Assembly: GCA_964423575.1 (NCBI GenBank)
Contig: CAYRFF010000014.1
Location: 3,262 to 67,261, forward strand
Length of the DNA stretch: 64,000 nt
From: CAYRFF01 sp964423575
GTDB taxonomy: Bacteria; Bacteroidota; Bacteroidia; Chitinophagales; Saprospiraceae
Reading direction: 5' to 3'
Positions within the stretch are counted from its first letter, which is position 1. Each line of letters starts with the position of its first letter. The translations under genes and the position numbers were made by a program. Below are positions 1-9,017 of the stretch, piece after piece. The notes under the pieces are model-generated. The model did no database searches, had not been told where the DNA came from, and saw only the letters and a program-made list of their open reading frames with translations.

Positions 1-1506
1 GATCGAGATTATTACCTTAAAACTGATTCAACTTCTATTGAAACCCAGGAGAAATACAGGGAAATGATTACTAAAGTCTTCACCATGGTGGATAGAAGTG
101 GAGATGTGGAATTCCTGGTTGCCAACATTTATAAGTTAGAACAACAACTGGCAGAGCATCGCATGTCCAAAGAAATGCGCAGGAATCCCGACAATATGAA
201 CAATGTTATGACCATTGAGGAGTTAAATGAATTAGCTCCCGTTCTGGATTTCAAAAAAGCAATGAAGACCGTAGGTGTTGATGTTGTCGACGAAATTATA
301 GTTACAGATCCCAGCTATTTCAAGGGAATGAGCGACGCATTTGATGCAACTCCACTGGAAGGCATAAAAGCTTATCTGAAATGGATGATTTTATATTCCT
401 ATAGAAATTATCTGACGACAGATCTGGAAAGCAATACATTCAAATTTTACGGTGAGAGATTGTCCGGAACCAAGGTTATGTTGCCGAGATGGGAACGCGT
501 TCTCAATACCGCCAATCGTGCCCTGGATCAGGCAATCGGTCGTTTATATGTCGATGCATATTTCCCACCCGAGGCCAAGGAGGTTGCCAAGGAACTAGTG
601 GATAATGTAAAAGAAGCATTTGGAGAGCGTATTAAAGATCTTGACTGGATGACAGATACTACCAAGATAAAAGCACTCGAAAAGCTGGATAAGTTTAACG
701 TGAAAATCGCCTATCCGGATGAGTGGAAGGACTATAGTAATCTCGAGATTAAATCCAAGGCAGACAAAGGCTCCTATGCAGAAAACATGATGGCTGTTAC
801 TCTATGGAACTGGGAAAAGAAAAAGAAAGAAATCAATAAACCTGTCGACAAATCAGAATGGTTTATGGGGCCGCAGATTGTGAATGCATATTTCAGCCCA
901 TCTTTTAACGAAATTGTATTCCCTGCAGCAATATTACAGCCCCCATTCTTTGATTTCAAGGCTGATCCGGCGGTGAATTACGGGGGAATAGGCGCTGTTA
1001 TCGGTCACGAAATATCTCATGGATTTGATGATTCCGGTTCCAAGTACGATGCTTACGGAAACTTGAATAACTGGTGGACTGAAAGAGATAGGAGCGCATT
1101 TGAAGAAAGGACAGATGCACTGGTTGCGCAATTTGATGGATATAAGCCATTTGATGATTTGGCAGTAAACGGCAAATTTACTCTAGGTGAAAACATAGGT
1201 GACTTAGGCGGTGTAAACGTAGCTTATCAAGCACTACAACACCACCTGAAAGTACACGATGATGTTCCTGCGGAAATTGACGGATATACGCAATCACAGC
1301 GCTTCTTTATGTCTTGGGCTACTATCTGGAGAACCAAGTATAAGGATGAGGCTCTTCGCACGCAGATTAAAACGGATCCACATGCTCCTGGAATGTATCG
1401 CGCTGTAGGACCGATAATCAATATGGATGAGTTTTACAATGCCTTTGAAGTAAAAGAAGGAGACAATATGTTCAAGGCGGAGAATGAAAGAGTAAAAATC
1501 TGGTAA
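1..1506 (+). CDS. M13 family metallopeptidase (neprilysin/PepO-like), 5' end outside window
   Basis: Zinc endopeptidase of the M13 family, usually exported and active on peptides at the cell surface or in the periplasm. The reading frame is open from base 1, so the N-terminal part lies outside the window; the ATG at 64 is internal. The zinc motif HEISH is encoded at 1006-1020 and is followed by GFDDSG. The third-ligand motif ENIGD is at 1189-1203, followed by LGGV, and NAYFSP lies upstream of the zinc site, all as in M13 enzymes. The protein ends in a short tail with a terminal Trp, typical of the family, but lacks the usual Cys near the end. A strong hairpin follows the stop codon. Family assignment is secure; the substrate is unknown. 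Confidence 0.95.
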   Translation, partial: DRDYYLKTDSTSIETQEKYREMITKVFTMVDRSGDVEFLVANIYKLEQQLAEHRMSKEMRRNPDNMNNVMTIEELNELAPVLDFKKAMKTVGVDVVDEIIVTDPSYFKGMSDAFDATPLEGIKAYLKWMILYSYRNYLTTDLESNTFKFYGERLSGTKVMLPRWERVLNTANRALDQAIGRLYVDAYFPPEAKEVAKELVDNVKEAFGERIKDLDWMTDTTKIKALEKLDKFNVKIAYPDEWKDYSNLEIKSKADKGSYAENMMAVTLWNWEKKKKEINKPVDKSEWFMGPQIVNAYFSPSFNEIVFPAAILQPPFFDFKADPAVNYGGIGAVIGHEISHGFDDSGSKYDAYGNLNNWWTERDRSAFEERTDALVAQFDGYKPFDDLAVNGKFTLGENIGDLGGVNVAYQALQHHLKVHDDVPAEIDGYTQSQRFFMSWATIWRTKYKDEALRTQIKTDPHAPGMYRAVGPIINMDEFYNAFEVKEGDNMFKAENERVKIW

Positions 1507-1534
1507 GAGCCGGATAAAACTCTTATAAAGAGTC

Positions 1535-1575
1535 ACAGGTTGAGGTTAGGAACCCTATTCCTAACCTCAACCTGT
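1535..1575 (+). terminator. Perfect 18-bp stem hairpin after the M13 gene
   Basis: Arms 1535-1552 and 1558-1575 are perfect reverse complements with a 5-base loop. The hairpin lies 29 bases after the M13 stop codon. The downstream side has no long T tract, so it may be a terminator, an mRNA-stabilising hairpin or a mobile palindrome. Confidence 0.5.
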
Positions 1576-1631
1576 CATAACCAGAATCATTGATTTAACA
1601 TCTTGTTAAAGGTTTATTTTAGAAAATGTTG

Positions 1632-1639
1632 TATCTTTG
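1632..1639 (+). promoter_or_regulatory. Bacteroidota -7 box TATCTTTG
   Basis: TATCTTTG fits the TAnnTTTG -7 consensus of the Bacteroidota primary sigma factor and lies 24 bases before the ATG at 1663. The upstream -33 element is weak: TTG at 1603-1605 is too far away. It probably drives the Cys/His-rich gene and possibly the TonB receptor after it. Confidence 0.5.
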
Positions 1640-1662
1640 CGGCGTAAAGTTTTAAGTAACAG

Positions 1663-2019
1663 ATGAAATACATATTACTCATATCGATGATATTTTCGGT
1701 ATTCAGTCCCAAAGGGGTCTGTGCGAGTGATATGGTGTGCTGTGAAGATACTCCGGAAATAACATTTACTGATGATGTGCAGGACACTGAAGCACACGCT
1801 TGCTGTCTCGCGATGCATGGAGATGAAGACAAATCAGATAACAAGAAGCACAGCACGCATCACGATTGCTGTTGTCTCACCGTTATGACCACAATTATAC
1901 ATGGAGAAGACCTTTCTTATCTTTCCCATGAAAGCAATCAGGACATTTTTGATGGAGTAGAGAAACTTACCTCACGCCTTTCCTTTTCTATTTGGATTCC
2001 ACCGGCAGAAGTTGCCTAA
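1663..2019 (+). CDS. Small secreted Cys/His-rich protein, HYC_CC_PP-like
   Basis: A 118-residue protein with an N-terminal signal peptide (hydrophobic stretch ending near VCAS), so it is probably exported. It is rich in Cys and His: VCCED, HACC, a KHSTHHDCCC cluster around residues 63-72, and a PP pair close to the C terminus. This pattern resembles the Bacteroidota family named HYC_CC_PP after its Cys/His and Pro-Pro motifs, although a perfect HYC triplet is not present. The gene sits 92 bases before a TonB receptor with heavy-metal-associated domains, which suggests metal binding or sensing at the periplasmic face. The function is inferred from composition and neighbour only. Confidence 0.75.
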   Translation: MKYILLISMIFSVFSPKGVCASDMVCCEDTPEITFTDDVQDTEAHACCLAMHGDEDKSDNKKHSTHHDCCCLTVMTTIIHGEDLSYLSHESNQDIFDGVEKLTSRLSFSIWIPPAEVA

Positions 2020-2111
2020 TGCTTGACAGCCATTAGTGTATCAACTTTTATCTAAATGATGCGGCAATTTTAGTAAAATGCTGTATCGGAAACATATAGA
2101 AACGACAAATA

Positions 2112-4940
2112 ATGAAAAAATATATAATTTTAATCTTCTGCCTTGGAATACTGGGTTTTCAGACTGGTTACGGGCAGGACACTAGTACAAATAATTCAGA
2201 ATATACTACATACGTATATGGCGTGTGTGGCATGTGTAAGGAAACTATTGAGGGTGCTGCCAACTCAGTAAAAGGCGTAAAATCTGCAGTCTGGGATATG
2301 GAAACCGGTATTTTAACTGCAGAAATCAGCTCTTCATTTGACGAAAGTCGACTACATAAAGCTATCGTTAAAGTCGGCTATGATACAGCATTAATGAAAG
2401 CAGAGGACGATGACTACAATTCCCTGCATGTATGCTGTAAATATCGCGATCCTGAGGTGATGGCCGATCATGGAAACTTTGATGATATTCATACAATCGG
2501 TGTCAGTGGGAATTGCGATATGTGCAAGGAGAATATTGAGAATGCAGCGCTTTCATTGCCTACAGTTCAGTATGCAACATACAGCATTGCTAACCAAGAG
2601 CTCTATGTACAGTCAATCGGTGATTTCAACATAGTAGAACTTCATCAGAAAGTGGCTGCTGCCGGTTATGATACGGATCAGTTGATAGCTGACGCAAATG
2701 CTTATGCGGAGCTGCCAAATTGCTGCCAGTACCGAGACCCCGAAGCACATAAGCTCCACATGGACGAGCGCGGAACTACGGTTTCAGGAATCGTATATCA
2801 AGATACACCGACAGGACGTAAGCCTCTCGATCTTGCAGAAGTAACAACCTTGGATGGAGAGTACTTTGCTATTACAGATAATGATGGAAACTTTGAACTT
2901 GAGTTGCCTGAGCCGACTATGGAGATTATCATCAGTTATATAGGATTTACGCCGGACACTATTCTCGTAAGCCGTGGGACAGAAATCGATGCTGTACTTT
3001 CCGATATTAAAAACCTGAAAGAAATTGTAGTTACATACCGTAAGAAGACTTCCGGTGTCAGCAGCCTTTCAACGATTATGACCTATCAGATTGATGAGGC
3101 AGAACTTCTGAAAGCTGCCTGCTGCAACCTTGCAGAAAGCTTTGAAACGCTGCCTGCTGTCGATGTTGCGACTACGGATGCCGTAACCGGAACCCGTCAG
3201 ATTAAAATGCTGGGACTGGCAGGACCAAATATTTCTTATACACAGGAAAACGTACCGATTCTTACCGGTCTTTCTTCTATCCAGGGATTGACTTTAATTC
3301 CGGGAACCTGGATTGCAGGAATGCAGTTAAACCAGAGTATCGGCTCTGTTTCTAATGGTTATGAAAGTGTGAGTGGACAGATTAATGTGCAATTACAGAA
3401 TTCTGAGACTATGGATCCCGTGTTCTTAAACCTCTTCGCCAATGAAAGCGGACGATTTGAAGGAAACGCGCATCTTGGCCATAGATTCAGTGAAAAACTA
3501 GGGACTGCTCTTTTGTTGCATGGAAACCTACGTACAAGAGAACTTGATAGAAATAATGACGGCTTTATGGATTCCAATACAGGTGATGGATTCTCTGTTG
3601 TGAACCGCTGGGATTATAATAGCTTCAAGAATATCGTTCTTCACGGAGGAATAAAATATGCTCAGATGACTAATAAAGCAGGACAGCTTTCTACACTGGA
3701 TGTACCTGAACTTTGGAAGGCCAATACCGATATCGACAACTTCAACGTGTGGGTTAAAGGAGGTTATGTTTCCTCAGGAAACAAGCATCAGAGTATCGCG
3801 ATAAAAATGAATTACGACAATTATAATCAATTAAGTGAATTTGGGAAGCGCGTATACAGCGGAAAACAAGATAGACTACATGGTCAGTTGTTATATCAAA
3901 ACATAATCGGGACTACTGATCATGACATTATCGCCGGTGTCGGTGTTAACTACAGAAATTCAGCAGAGACGCTGGAGATTTTAAACTATAATGTTGAGGA
4001 AATAGTACCGCATGCATTTGCTGAGTATACCTATAAGTACCGCGATATCTTTTCTGCAGTAATCGGTGCACGTTATGATCAACATAATCTGTATGGAGGA
4101 TTTTTCACTCCCAGATTGCACATGAGATACAATCTCGATAATGGGATAACTTTTAGATTTTCAGCAGGTCAGGCGAGAAGGACAGCAAGTATCCTTGCAG
4201 AAAACTTCTCTGTACTTGCTAGTGGAAGGAGTTTCAGTATTGCCGGAGATGATAGTAGTATGCCTTACGGTTTACCGATTATTCAATCCAATAACTTTAG
4301 TCTTGGTGCGATTTATAACTGGGATCTGTTTGGAGAAGAGTCAAGCTTGAGTGTGGATTATTTCTTTACTCACTTTGACAAGAACGTGATCGTAGATTTT
4401 GACAAGGATATAAACGCATTGAACATTTATAATCAGAAAGATAAGTCCAGAGGTCATAATGTTCAGGTACAGTGGGATTTCAGACCGATGGAGCGCTTCG
4501 ATATACGTCTTGCATATAAGTGGCAATTACTGGAGCTTGGTTACGTTGACGGCTTGAGAGAAGCGCCTTTCACTCCCAATCACAGGGCATTTCTGAACAT
4601 GGCTTATGCAACGAGAAATAAGTGGACCTTTGACGGTACATTCAACCTTATAGGTGCTCAACGCATACCCGACACATATATGCTGCCGGAAGCCATGCAA
4701 ATGGATGAGCGCGCACCTGCTTATGTACGTATCAACGCGCAGATCAGTAAGGAGATATTTGATGGTTTCCTTGCTTACGTCGGGGTTGAAAATCTGACAG
4801 GTTACCAGCAGGAATATGCAATAATCAATGCACAGAATCCTTTCTCCGATTCATTTGACGCAAGTCTTATCTGGGGACCGACTATGGGTAGAGATATCTA
4901 TGCAGGAATCCGTTATACAATCGTCAAGAGAAAGAAGTAA
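2112..4940 (+). CDS. TonB-dependent receptor with two N-terminal HMA-like domains
   Basis: Outer-membrane active transporter, 942 residues, with a signal peptide (residues 1-21). Two heavy-metal-associated-like repeats follow, with CGMC at 39-42 and CDMC at 135-138. Each is trailed by a CCxYRDPE block containing nearby His residues (108-120 and 204-216). A carboxypeptidase-regulatory-like domain spans about 222-300, then a plug with ACCN at 336-339 and a 22-stranded-type barrel ending in IRYTIVKRKK. HMA domains bind Cu(I) or similar soft metals, so uptake or sensing of copper, or of a metal chelate, is likely. The preceding Cys/His-rich gene supports this. The exact ligand is unknown. Confidence 0.9.
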   Translation: MKKYIILIFCLGILGFQTGYGQDTSTNNSEYTTYVYGVCGMCKETIEGAANSVKGVKSAVWDMETGILTAEISSSFDESRLHKAIVKVGYDTALMKAEDDDYNSLHVCCKYRDPEVMADHGNFDDIHTIGVSGNCDMCKENIENAALSLPTVQYATYSIANQELYVQSIGDFNIVELHQKVAAAGYDTDQLIADANAYAELPNCCQYRDPEAHKLHMDERGTTVSGIVYQDTPTGRKPLDLAEVTTLDGEYFAITDNDGNFELELPEPTMEIIISYIGFTPDTILVSRGTEIDAVLSDIKNLKEIVVTYRKKTSGVSSLSTIMTYQIDEAELLKAACCNLAESFETLPAVDVATTDAVTGTRQIKMLGLAGPNISYTQENVPILTGLSSIQGLTLIPGTWIAGMQLNQSIGSVSNGYESVSGQINVQLQNSETMDPVFLNLFANESGRFEGNAHLGHRFSEKLGTALLLHGNLRTRELDRNNDGFMDSNTGDGFSVVNRWDYNSFKNIVLHGGIKYAQMTNKAGQLSTLDVPELWKANTDIDNFNVWVKGGYVSSGNKHQSIAIKMNYDNYNQLSEFGKRVYSGKQDRLHGQLLYQNIIGTTDHDIIAGVGVNYRNSAETLEILNYNVEEIVPHAFAEYTYKYRDIFSAVIGARYDQHNLYGGFFTPRLHMRYNLDNGITFRFSAGQARRTASILAENFSVLASGRSFSIAGDDSSMPYGLPIIQSNNFSLGAIYNWDLFGEESSLSVDYFFTHFDKNVIVDFDKDINALNIYNQKDKSRGHNVQVQWDFRPMERFDIRLAYKWQLLELGYVDGLREAPFTPNHRAFLNMAYATRNKWTFDGTFNLIGAQRIPDTYMLPEAMQMDERAPAYVRINAQISKEIFDGFLAYVGVENLTGYQQEYAIINAQNPFSDSFDASLIWGPTMGRDIYAGIRYTIVKRKK

Positions 4941-5256
4941 AATAAAAAGGGGACGTAGATATGCTGTAAAATGTGTATCTACGTTCTTTCTCTTTCCAAG
5001 GAGATTGCTAAGCCCATGGCTATTAGCCGGGTACATATTTCATAGTGTGAACGTGACTGCACAGTAATCGTAAGGAGGAGGAGTCTATTCTTGGTTTCCT
5101 CTAGCAAGATATCTCTATAAATCCATCTGCAAAGTGGGTTCTACATGAACTATGCTTTATTACACCGATTCTATGGATAGCAGCCTTTCATTGTACTCAT
5201 TAAGTCGAGAAAGCAGATAGAGAAACAATCTATTTAAATTCAAACCGTTATAAGAC
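4941..5256. other. Intergenic 316 bases
   Basis: Apart from the hairpin at 4953-4984 I see no gene or repeat here. The short open frame across 4828-5067 mostly overlaps the end of the receptor in another frame and looks non-coding. Confidence 0.6.
4953..4984 (+). terminator. Probable terminator of the TonB receptor gene
   Basis: The 9-bp arms at 4953-4961 and 4976-4984 are perfect reverse complements (ACGTAGATA/TATCTACGT). A pyrimidine-rich TTCTTTCTCTTTCC run follows. It lies just after the receptor stop codon. The 14-base loop is long, so confidence is moderate. Confidence 0.4.
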
Positions 5257-5709
5257 ATGAAACATCTTATTATTATGAAATATATATTAAAAAATAAATT
5301 TTTCCAATTTGGCCTTGCATTAACTGCGCTTGCCTTCATGTTTTTTACAATACAGCCCGATCTTCCAGGAGAAATTAATACATATCTGAAGAAGCATTTT
5401 GAAAACCAGGAGGTAATCAAGTATAAAACCGAATGGGAATTCACAGGAACAAAACACAAAGTATATCTTAACGATGGCACTAAGCTGAAATTTGACAAGC
5501 GACTTCAGATTTATAAGGCCGAGAACAAAAGAGGCTTGCCAGCGGAAATCCTACCTGAAAATATAAGGCTTTATCTAGTTCAGAATTATGCAGATGTGGG
5601 TTTTAAGGAATGGAAAGTGAAAGCTCATAAGAATAAACAGGAAGTAGAACTTTTGAATGATATCGAACTGGAATTTGACCTAAATGGAAATTTCCTGCGG
5701 ATAGATTAG
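5257..5709 (+). CDS. PepSY-like (DUF2874-type) exported protein
   Basis: A 150-residue protein with one N-terminal hydrophobic segment (about residues 16-31) that anchors or exports it. The rest has two repeats of the kind seen in PepSY-like/BLIP-like domains. In each, a helical stretch (LPGEINTYLKKHF, then LPENIRLYLVQNY) is followed by beta strands with acidic patterns such as YLNDGTKLKFD and LLNDIELEFD. Such proteins in Bacteroidota are periplasmic and of unknown role. Translation may begin at 5257 or at the second ATG at 5275, and nothing decides between them. A lipoprotein gene follows on the same strand after 81 bases. Confidence 0.8.
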   Translation: MKHLIIMKYILKNKFFQFGLALTALAFMFFTIQPDLPGEINTYLKKHFENQEVIKYKTEWEFTGTKHKVYLNDGTKLKFDKRLQIYKAENKRGLPAEILPENIRLYLVQNYADVGFKEWKVKAHKNKQEVELLNDIELEFDLNGNFLRID

Positions 5710-5790
5710 CATAGTAGGAGTAATCATTGAGATTACTAATATTCAAGGAAATAGAGGTGTGCAAGGATGTAATAGTAGCTTTAAACAAAA

Positions 5791-6339
5791 ATGAAGAACA
5801 ACATGAATTCATTAAGACTTGCCAGGTTTGCTTCTTTAATATTAAGCTCAGTGCTTTTAATGGGACTATCCTCATGTAAGAAAGAATTCAAAGAAAATAT
5901 ATGCACAGATACACTTGGAAAATGGCATAGTGTAAGCTTTGAATTATTTCCCTTATCCATAAGGAATGAATCAGTAGGAGACTCTATATACCCGTTTTAT
6001 GGTTCTGTCAAGAAAGAATATCTTGATGAGGCATTAGAGATTTTAAAAGAGAATCTAGAAGATATCTACAAAGCTAATCTTAACTATAAAAGCAATCCCG
6101 TATATATTGAATTTGATAACGATTATAATGCCAGAGCCAAGTATGTGGATTATAAGTCTGATTCCTGGCATGACCGTTATAAATATACTTGCAATGATTA
6201 TGAGATAAGGCTAGAAATTACGGGGATGTTCATTAAACCTCATCAAAGGATCTTATCAATCTTGTATATCGATAATAACATCCTTATTCTTCATGATGAA
6301 AGATATTGCTGCCTGGATATTTATTTGAAAGAGAAATAA
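5791..6339 (+). CDS. Putative lipoprotein of unknown function
   Basis: A 182-residue protein. The N terminus has a positively charged start, a hydrophobic core and a lipobox-like LSSC at residues 26-29 followed by KKE, so it is expected to be lipidated on Cys29. The mature part is acidic and rich in Tyr, Asp and Lys, with no family I recognise. It contains two Cys pairs (Cys at the ICTD and YTCND regions, and CC near the end). It lies downstream of the PepSY-like gene on the same strand. Coding is supported by the signal and by the uninterrupted frame. Confidence 0.75.
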   Translation: MKNNMNSLRLARFASLILSSVLLMGLSSCKKEFKENICTDTLGKWHSVSFELFPLSIRNESVGDSIYPFYGSVKKEYLDEALEILKENLEDIYKANLNYKSNPVYIEFDNDYNARAKYVDYKSDSWHDRYKYTCNDYEIRLEITGMFIKPHQRILSILYIDNNILILHDERYCCLDIYLKEK

Positions 6340-6360
6340 TAGGCTGAATATTAAGAGTAG

Positions 6361-6380
6361 TGAACCCCGAAGCAGGTTCA
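6361..6380. repeat. 20-bp dispersed palindromic element, copy 1
   Basis: TGAACC and GGTTCA arms flank CCGAAGCA. The reverse complement occurs again at 63820-63839 with one base different, so this is a dispersed short hairpin repeat of REP type. Confidence 0.6.
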
Positions 6381-6390
6381 AGATAAGTTA

Positions 6391-6480
6391 TATGTTTTAT
6401 TGTCCCGGGGATTACCCCATTAAATTTGCACCGATGGCGCATTGCTTCGCAATTTCATAGGGTAAAATCCCGGGGAAATA
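6391..6480. repeat. CCCGGGG-bounded inverted repeat with inner hairpin
   Basis: CCCGGGGATTACCC at 6404-6417 pairs imperfectly with GGGTAAAATCCCGGGG at 6460-6475. Inside is a short hairpin, ATTGC-TTC-GCAAT (6441-6453), followed by TTTCATAGGGTA. A compact version of the outer palindrome occurs at 21633-21666, and the TTCATAGAGTA motif recurs at 21331-21450. Confidence 0.55.
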
Positions 6481-6489
6481 GATACAAGC

Positions 6490-7008
6490 CTATCCATTTC
6501 TCCACTTCTTAATACGCTTATGAATCTCAGCCATTAAAACCTCATTATTTCTATAGACGATATTCATTGAAACTAGAAGATTTATTTTTCTTCCAGCGAC
6601 AGAGCCCGATAGGATTTTTGAAGCAACTAATTGATCAAATAGCCACAAGATTCCATGATATTCCAGATTCTCTCTTTTTGCATGATTTCTCATGGCTTTA
6701 TCTCCTGTAAGAATGATTGCCTTTATTTTTGAAGCGATGTAAAGAACCGATTTGTCTGTAATTGATAATGATTTCGGATAGGATAATGTGTAAATTTCTT
6801 TTATTTCCTGCCCACTGATACTATCTATAATTAACTTTCCGGAGGCGTGGTATTGTGTAAGCGGTTTCCGCTGTTCCGGGAATAATTCACGGATTACCAT
6901 AGAAGTAGTGTGTATTTCCAGGTCAAGTCGGAAGAATTCTGCCAGTAAGCCAATATCCAGCAGGTCGATAAAAATATTACTGTCAGTAATTATCAGGCGT
7001 GTTCTCAT
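6490..7008 (-). CDS. PIN-domain protein, probable toxin of an Xre-ImmA pair
   Basis: A 172-residue PIN-fold ribonuclease candidate. The expected acidic residues can be read: Asp9 in ITDSNIF, Glu41 in VIRELF, Asp85 in SITDKS and Asp103 in LTGDKA. PIN toxins cut RNA using Mg/Mn bound by these residues. The gene starts 21 bases after the stop codon of an Xre-ImmA protein gene on the same strand, so the two are probably cotranscribed, with the regulator first. Pairing of HTH-metallopeptidase proteins with small PIN-like toxins is a known toxin-antitoxin arrangement. The specific partner family is inferred, not confirmed. Confidence 0.8.
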   Translation of the reverse strand: MRTRLIITDSNIFIDLLDIGLLAEFFRLDLEIHTTSMVIRELFPEQRKPLTQYHASGKLIIDSISGQEIKEIYTLSYPKSLSITDKSVLYIASKIKAIILTGDKAMRNHAKRENLEYHGILWLFDQLVASKILSGSVAGRKINLLVSMNIVYRNNEVLMAEIHKRIKKWRNG

Positions 7009-7029
7009 GTTCCGGGTTCTTTTTCTCTT

Positions 7030-8097
7030 TTAAATCATCCGCGCATGTTTTTTCCTGAATTCTGCTAGTGGTATATCCAGTAAAGCAGCTGCCTTGGACA
7101 TGGTAATCTGTTCTTCAATATAAGCACGGAAAATCAATTGCTGAAAACGATTAATTTCTTCCACGCCTTCATAGTCAACCGGCTCATCAACCTTCCAGTT
7201 ATGCTGTTCAAACATAAATAATAGTGAATCACAATAATTCTGGTTGATGATTCCGGCTTCCTTGGCTTTAATGATAATAGATTGCATGGAAATTCCGTAT
7301 TGCTTCTTGATATTACCTATCTCTACTATGGACAGTTTTTGACGGTGTTCTCCCAATTCCTTCTTTAAAGTTTTCTCGGGAATCAGCATCGCTGCTGCAA
7401 AGCGATTGCAATATCTCTCAACTAATCTGCTATCCAGGTTCGGTTCAAAGTCCATAAGCAGATGCCCCAGCTCATGCAAAAGAGTAAAACGCAATCTGTC
7501 CATTTTTTCATATCTGGACCTATTAAAGGCAATCACAGGTATATTATCATTTACACAGGTCTGCAGTCCGTCAAATTCATCATCGGAATCGAGTTCTACG
7601 ATTTTAATGTTATTGTCCTCTAGCAATTCCATCACATTAAATAATGGCCCCATACCAAGGTTCCATTCCTTTCTCAATTCAACTGCTGCCCTATCTGCAT
7701 CCTCATAAGAGTATATCTTTCCAAAACTCTCGATAGGGTTTTTAAAAATTTCAGTAACTCCCAGTATTTCTTCTACTTCCAGATAGCGCCCAAGATATTC
7801 CTTAGTCTTCTCTTTTATCATATCTTGCTGCTTGACGGTCATGTTTCTGTTCTTACGAAACTCAACCTTATCGATATGGACTTCAGTTTCACGGAAGAAG
7901 AAATCAATATTTACATCTAATGCATCTGCTAATAACGCAAGAATATCATCGCCGGGCATTACATCTCCTTTCTCATATCTGTGGAGAGATTGCCTGGTTA
8001 ATTTATTATCGATAGCATCTGCAAGATCTTGCAGAGAGTATCCTTTCATAAGTCGCGCAGACTTCAAGCGTCTGGCAAATAGGTCTTGAGTATTCAT
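7030..8097 (-). CDS. Xre-type HTH with ImmA/IrrE metallopeptidase domain
   Basis: A 355-residue regulator-protease. Residues 5-62 form an Xre-type helix-turn-helix (LKSARLMKGYSLQDLADAI and a following recognition helix). Residues about 130-290 form an ImmA/IrrE (DUF955, COG2856) domain with the zinc motif HELGH at 208-212. Such proteins bind DNA and can cleave a repressor, or act as antitoxins. The gene is first in a pair with the PIN gene 21 bases downstream, so autoregulation of a toxin-antitoxin operon is likely. The AT-rich stretch upstream (8098-8200) probably carries the promoter and operator, but I cannot define a site. Confidence 0.88.
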   Translation of the reverse strand: MNTQDLFARRLKSARLMKGYSLQDLADAIDNKLTRQSLHRYEKGDVMPGDDILALLADALDVNIDFFFRETEVHIDKVEFRKNRNMTVKQQDMIKEKTKEYLGRYLEVEEILGVTEIFKNPIESFGKIYSYEDADRAAVELRKEWNLGMGPLFNVMELLEDNNIKIVELDSDDEFDGLQTCVNDNIPVIAFNRSRYEKMDRLRFTLLHELGHLLMDFEPNLDSRLVERYCNRFAAAMLIPEKTLKKELGEHRQKLSIVEIGNIKKQYGISMQSIIIKAKEAGIINQNYCDSLLFMFEQHNWKVDEPVDYEGVEEINRFQQLIFRAYIEEQITMSKAAALLDIPLAEFRKKHARMI

Positions 8098-8459
8098 AAC
8101 TGATTATTCTTGTATAGTTACAAATATAACAGATATATATAAATTATAGTTTATAAATGTAAATTATATTCAATTGTAGAGTATCGATATCTTGACACAA
8201 TAACGATTTATTCCTGTTTTGAATACAGAGTTTTTGTTAAAAGAGTTAGGTGTTTTCTTAAGTTACATTAAGAAGTGACATAAATATAAATATTGCTGTT
8301 AATTGTAACATGGGCTTTAAAAGGTTTTTATCTATGTCATTTTTTTATCTGCCCCATCCTCATCCCTAGCCCTTCTCTCAACCGCTTCTAGGAGATTATC
8401 CCTAGGGATCGTTAAGCTCGTTAGAGATTGGTGAGCCCGGTCTTGCTTTTATTTCTTAT

Positions 8460-8485
8460 GTCATTTTTTCTTGATAAAAAATGAC
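8460..8485. repeat. Perfect 10-bp stem hairpin
   Basis: GTCATTTTTT (8460-8469) and AAAAAATGAC (8476-8485) with loop CTTGAT. The T/A-rich stem could terminate transcription in either direction. Confidence 0.6.
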
Positions 8486-8514
8486 GAAAAAATCAAGAAA
8501 GCTTCAAATGTGAT

Positions 8515-8541
8515 TTTTATCTAGGCTCAGCCTAGATAAAA
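8515..8541. repeat. Perfect 12-bp stem hairpin
   Basis: Arms 8515-8526 (TTTTATCTAGGC) and 8530-8541 (GCCTAGATAAAA) with loop TCA. Confidence 0.65.
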
Positions 8542-8775
8542 CCCTCGATTCGCTTGGTCGCTACATGCTTTTGTTCCACGATATTAAGCTTGTTGATTCT
8601 ATTATTTTTAGAGCTTCTTATAAGAATCCCTCTCTAATATAATCCAAGATCCACGCGGAACCGCACTTCCGCTTAGCGAACGCGTATCACTGGTGAAGCT
8701 TTCGATCAAGGATTTCAAATAAACCAATACATAAAACTTAATTTCCATATAGCAAAAGAGCCACGGAATAGAATT

Positions 8776-8813
8776 CCCTCCGCCGCGGTAGAGGGTGGTC
8801 CGCCTCGGGCGGA
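8776..8813. repeat. Two adjacent GC-rich hairpins
   Basis: CCCTC (8776-8780) pairs with GAGGG (8791-8795), and TCCGCC (8799-8804) with GGCGGA (8808-8813) around a TCG loop. They are GC-rich islands in AT-rich DNA and look like REP elements. Confidence 0.5.
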
Positions 8814-8854
8814 GCGGGGTGGTTCGTGTAATTAAAGAACTATTCTTATTGTAA

Positions 8855-8915
8855 AACTCGGTGTAACATCTTTCTCCTCGCCGTAGCGAGGAGAAAAACA
8901 GGAGATTGGGGTGGA
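8855..8915. repeat. Conserved-flank hairpin element, copy A
   Basis: AACTCGGTG (8855), CATCTTT (8867), a TTTCTCCTCGC/GCGAGGAGAAA hairpin (8871-8896), AGGAGATT (8900) and GTGGA (8911). The same flanks at the same internal spacings surround a different hairpin at 21119-21196. Confidence 0.65.
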
Positions 8916-8923
8916 ACCTATAA

Positions 8924-9017
8924 TGTGTAGGGACGCACGGTGGTTATTGAGCAAAACGATATCTAGCTTATGTGTAGGGACGCACGGTGGTTATTGAGCA
9001 AAACGATATCTAGCTTA
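8924..9017. repeat. Two tandem 47-bp repeats
   Basis: The units 8924-8970 and 8971-9017 are identical. A third copy begins at 9018 (TGTGTAGGGACGCACGG) but after 17 bases turns into its own inverted copy. No spacers separate the units, so this is not a CRISPR array. Confidence 0.9.

Noticed and set aside
8924..9017. Tandem 47-bp repeats as a CRISPR array
   Set aside because: The units are contiguous with no variable spacers and there are no cas genes in the window.
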